This document shows, one piece after another, positions 63,988 to 64,000 of a DNA stretch of 64,000 nt. Source of the stretch: Streptococcus sanguinis (GTDB lineage Bacteria > Bacillota > Bacilli > Lactobacillales > Streptococcaceae); contig CP040556.1 in NCBI GenBank assembly GCA_013378335.1, positions 930,001 through 994,000 on the forward strand, written 5' to 3'. Positions within the stretch are counted from its first letter, which is position 1, and every line of letters starts with the position of its first letter. The position numbers were made by a program, and so were the translations under genes. The notes under the pieces were generated by a model. The model made no database searches. It was not told the DNA's origin and saw only the letters and a list, made by a program, of their open reading frames with translations.

Positions 63988-63993
63988 ATTATA
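63988..63993 (-). promoter_or_regulatory. -10 of the GlnP-type operon
   Basis: Minus-strand TATAAT (63993-63988) about 28 bp before the ATG, with extended TGC upstream. The -35 is beyond the window end. Confidence 0.65.
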
Positions 63994-64000
63994 GCAAAAA

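Overview
The window reads as a low-GC streptococcal chromosome, most likely from the mitis/sanguinis group. Supporting signs are the housekeeping blocks miaA-hflX-rnz-recJ-apt, ypmB-like/aspartate aminotransferase/asnS and rmlA-rmlC-rmlB, an LPxTG surface protein, Blp-type double-glycine peptides with ComE/BlpR-like promoter boxes, an LXG type VII effector locus and streptococcal ISL3/IS30/IS256 elements. The species is not fixed by anything I can see here.

Layout. (1) 1-4800: a bacteriocin island. Four promoters share the same 21-bp-phased direct repeat. They control an LPxTG-anchored thioredoxin-like protein, a 55-aa plus 48-aa peptide pair with a CPBP protease-family immunity candidate, a 75-aa peptide with a small membrane protein, and a decayed leader. 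(2) 4875-31800: mostly conserved core genes for tRNA modification, ribosome GTPase, RNase Z, RecJ, adenine salvage, methionine biosynthesis, DnaD, TrmK, Nif3-like, zinc transport, dTDP-rhamnose, CutC and a heterodimeric ABC exporter. A 174-bp structured repeat occurs twice, before recJ and before rmlB. (3) 31854-35792: a MocR-type regulator lacking its PLP lysine, hemolysin III, DUF1836, VanZ and yaaA. (4) 35793-43400: a decayed LXG (T7SSb) toxin locus. It has two small helical partner genes, a frameshifted LXG toxin, at least three 'toxin 3'-end plus overlapping immunity gene' modules, duplicated fragments, three tandem paralogous membrane proteins and a DUF4176 gene.

(5) 43498-56930: FMN reductase/MarR pair, the ypmB-like/aminotransferase/asnS block interrupted by an ISL3-family IS with a perfect 8-bp target duplication and by an unrecognised four-gene cluster, then an MFS protein and a second asymmetric ABC exporter pair. 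(6) 56975-61000: a structured repeat, an ABC-F gene with a long probable attenuator leader, an intact IS30-family element, and an IS256-family remnant that truncates a membrane-protein gene. (7) 61052-64000: an amino-acid ABC transporter (GlnQ-type ATPase and a fused double-SBP/permease), which continues to the window edge.

Functionally, the two accessory islands look like competition loci. One is a pheromone-responsive bacteriocin set in which both two-cysteine peptides could be substrates for the co-regulated surface thioredoxin. The other is a contact-dependent T7SSb locus that seems to have lost or damaged its toxin while keeping several immunity genes. Several frameshifts in the toxin locus fall in short homopolymers, so true decay versus sequence error should be settled before drawing conclusions.
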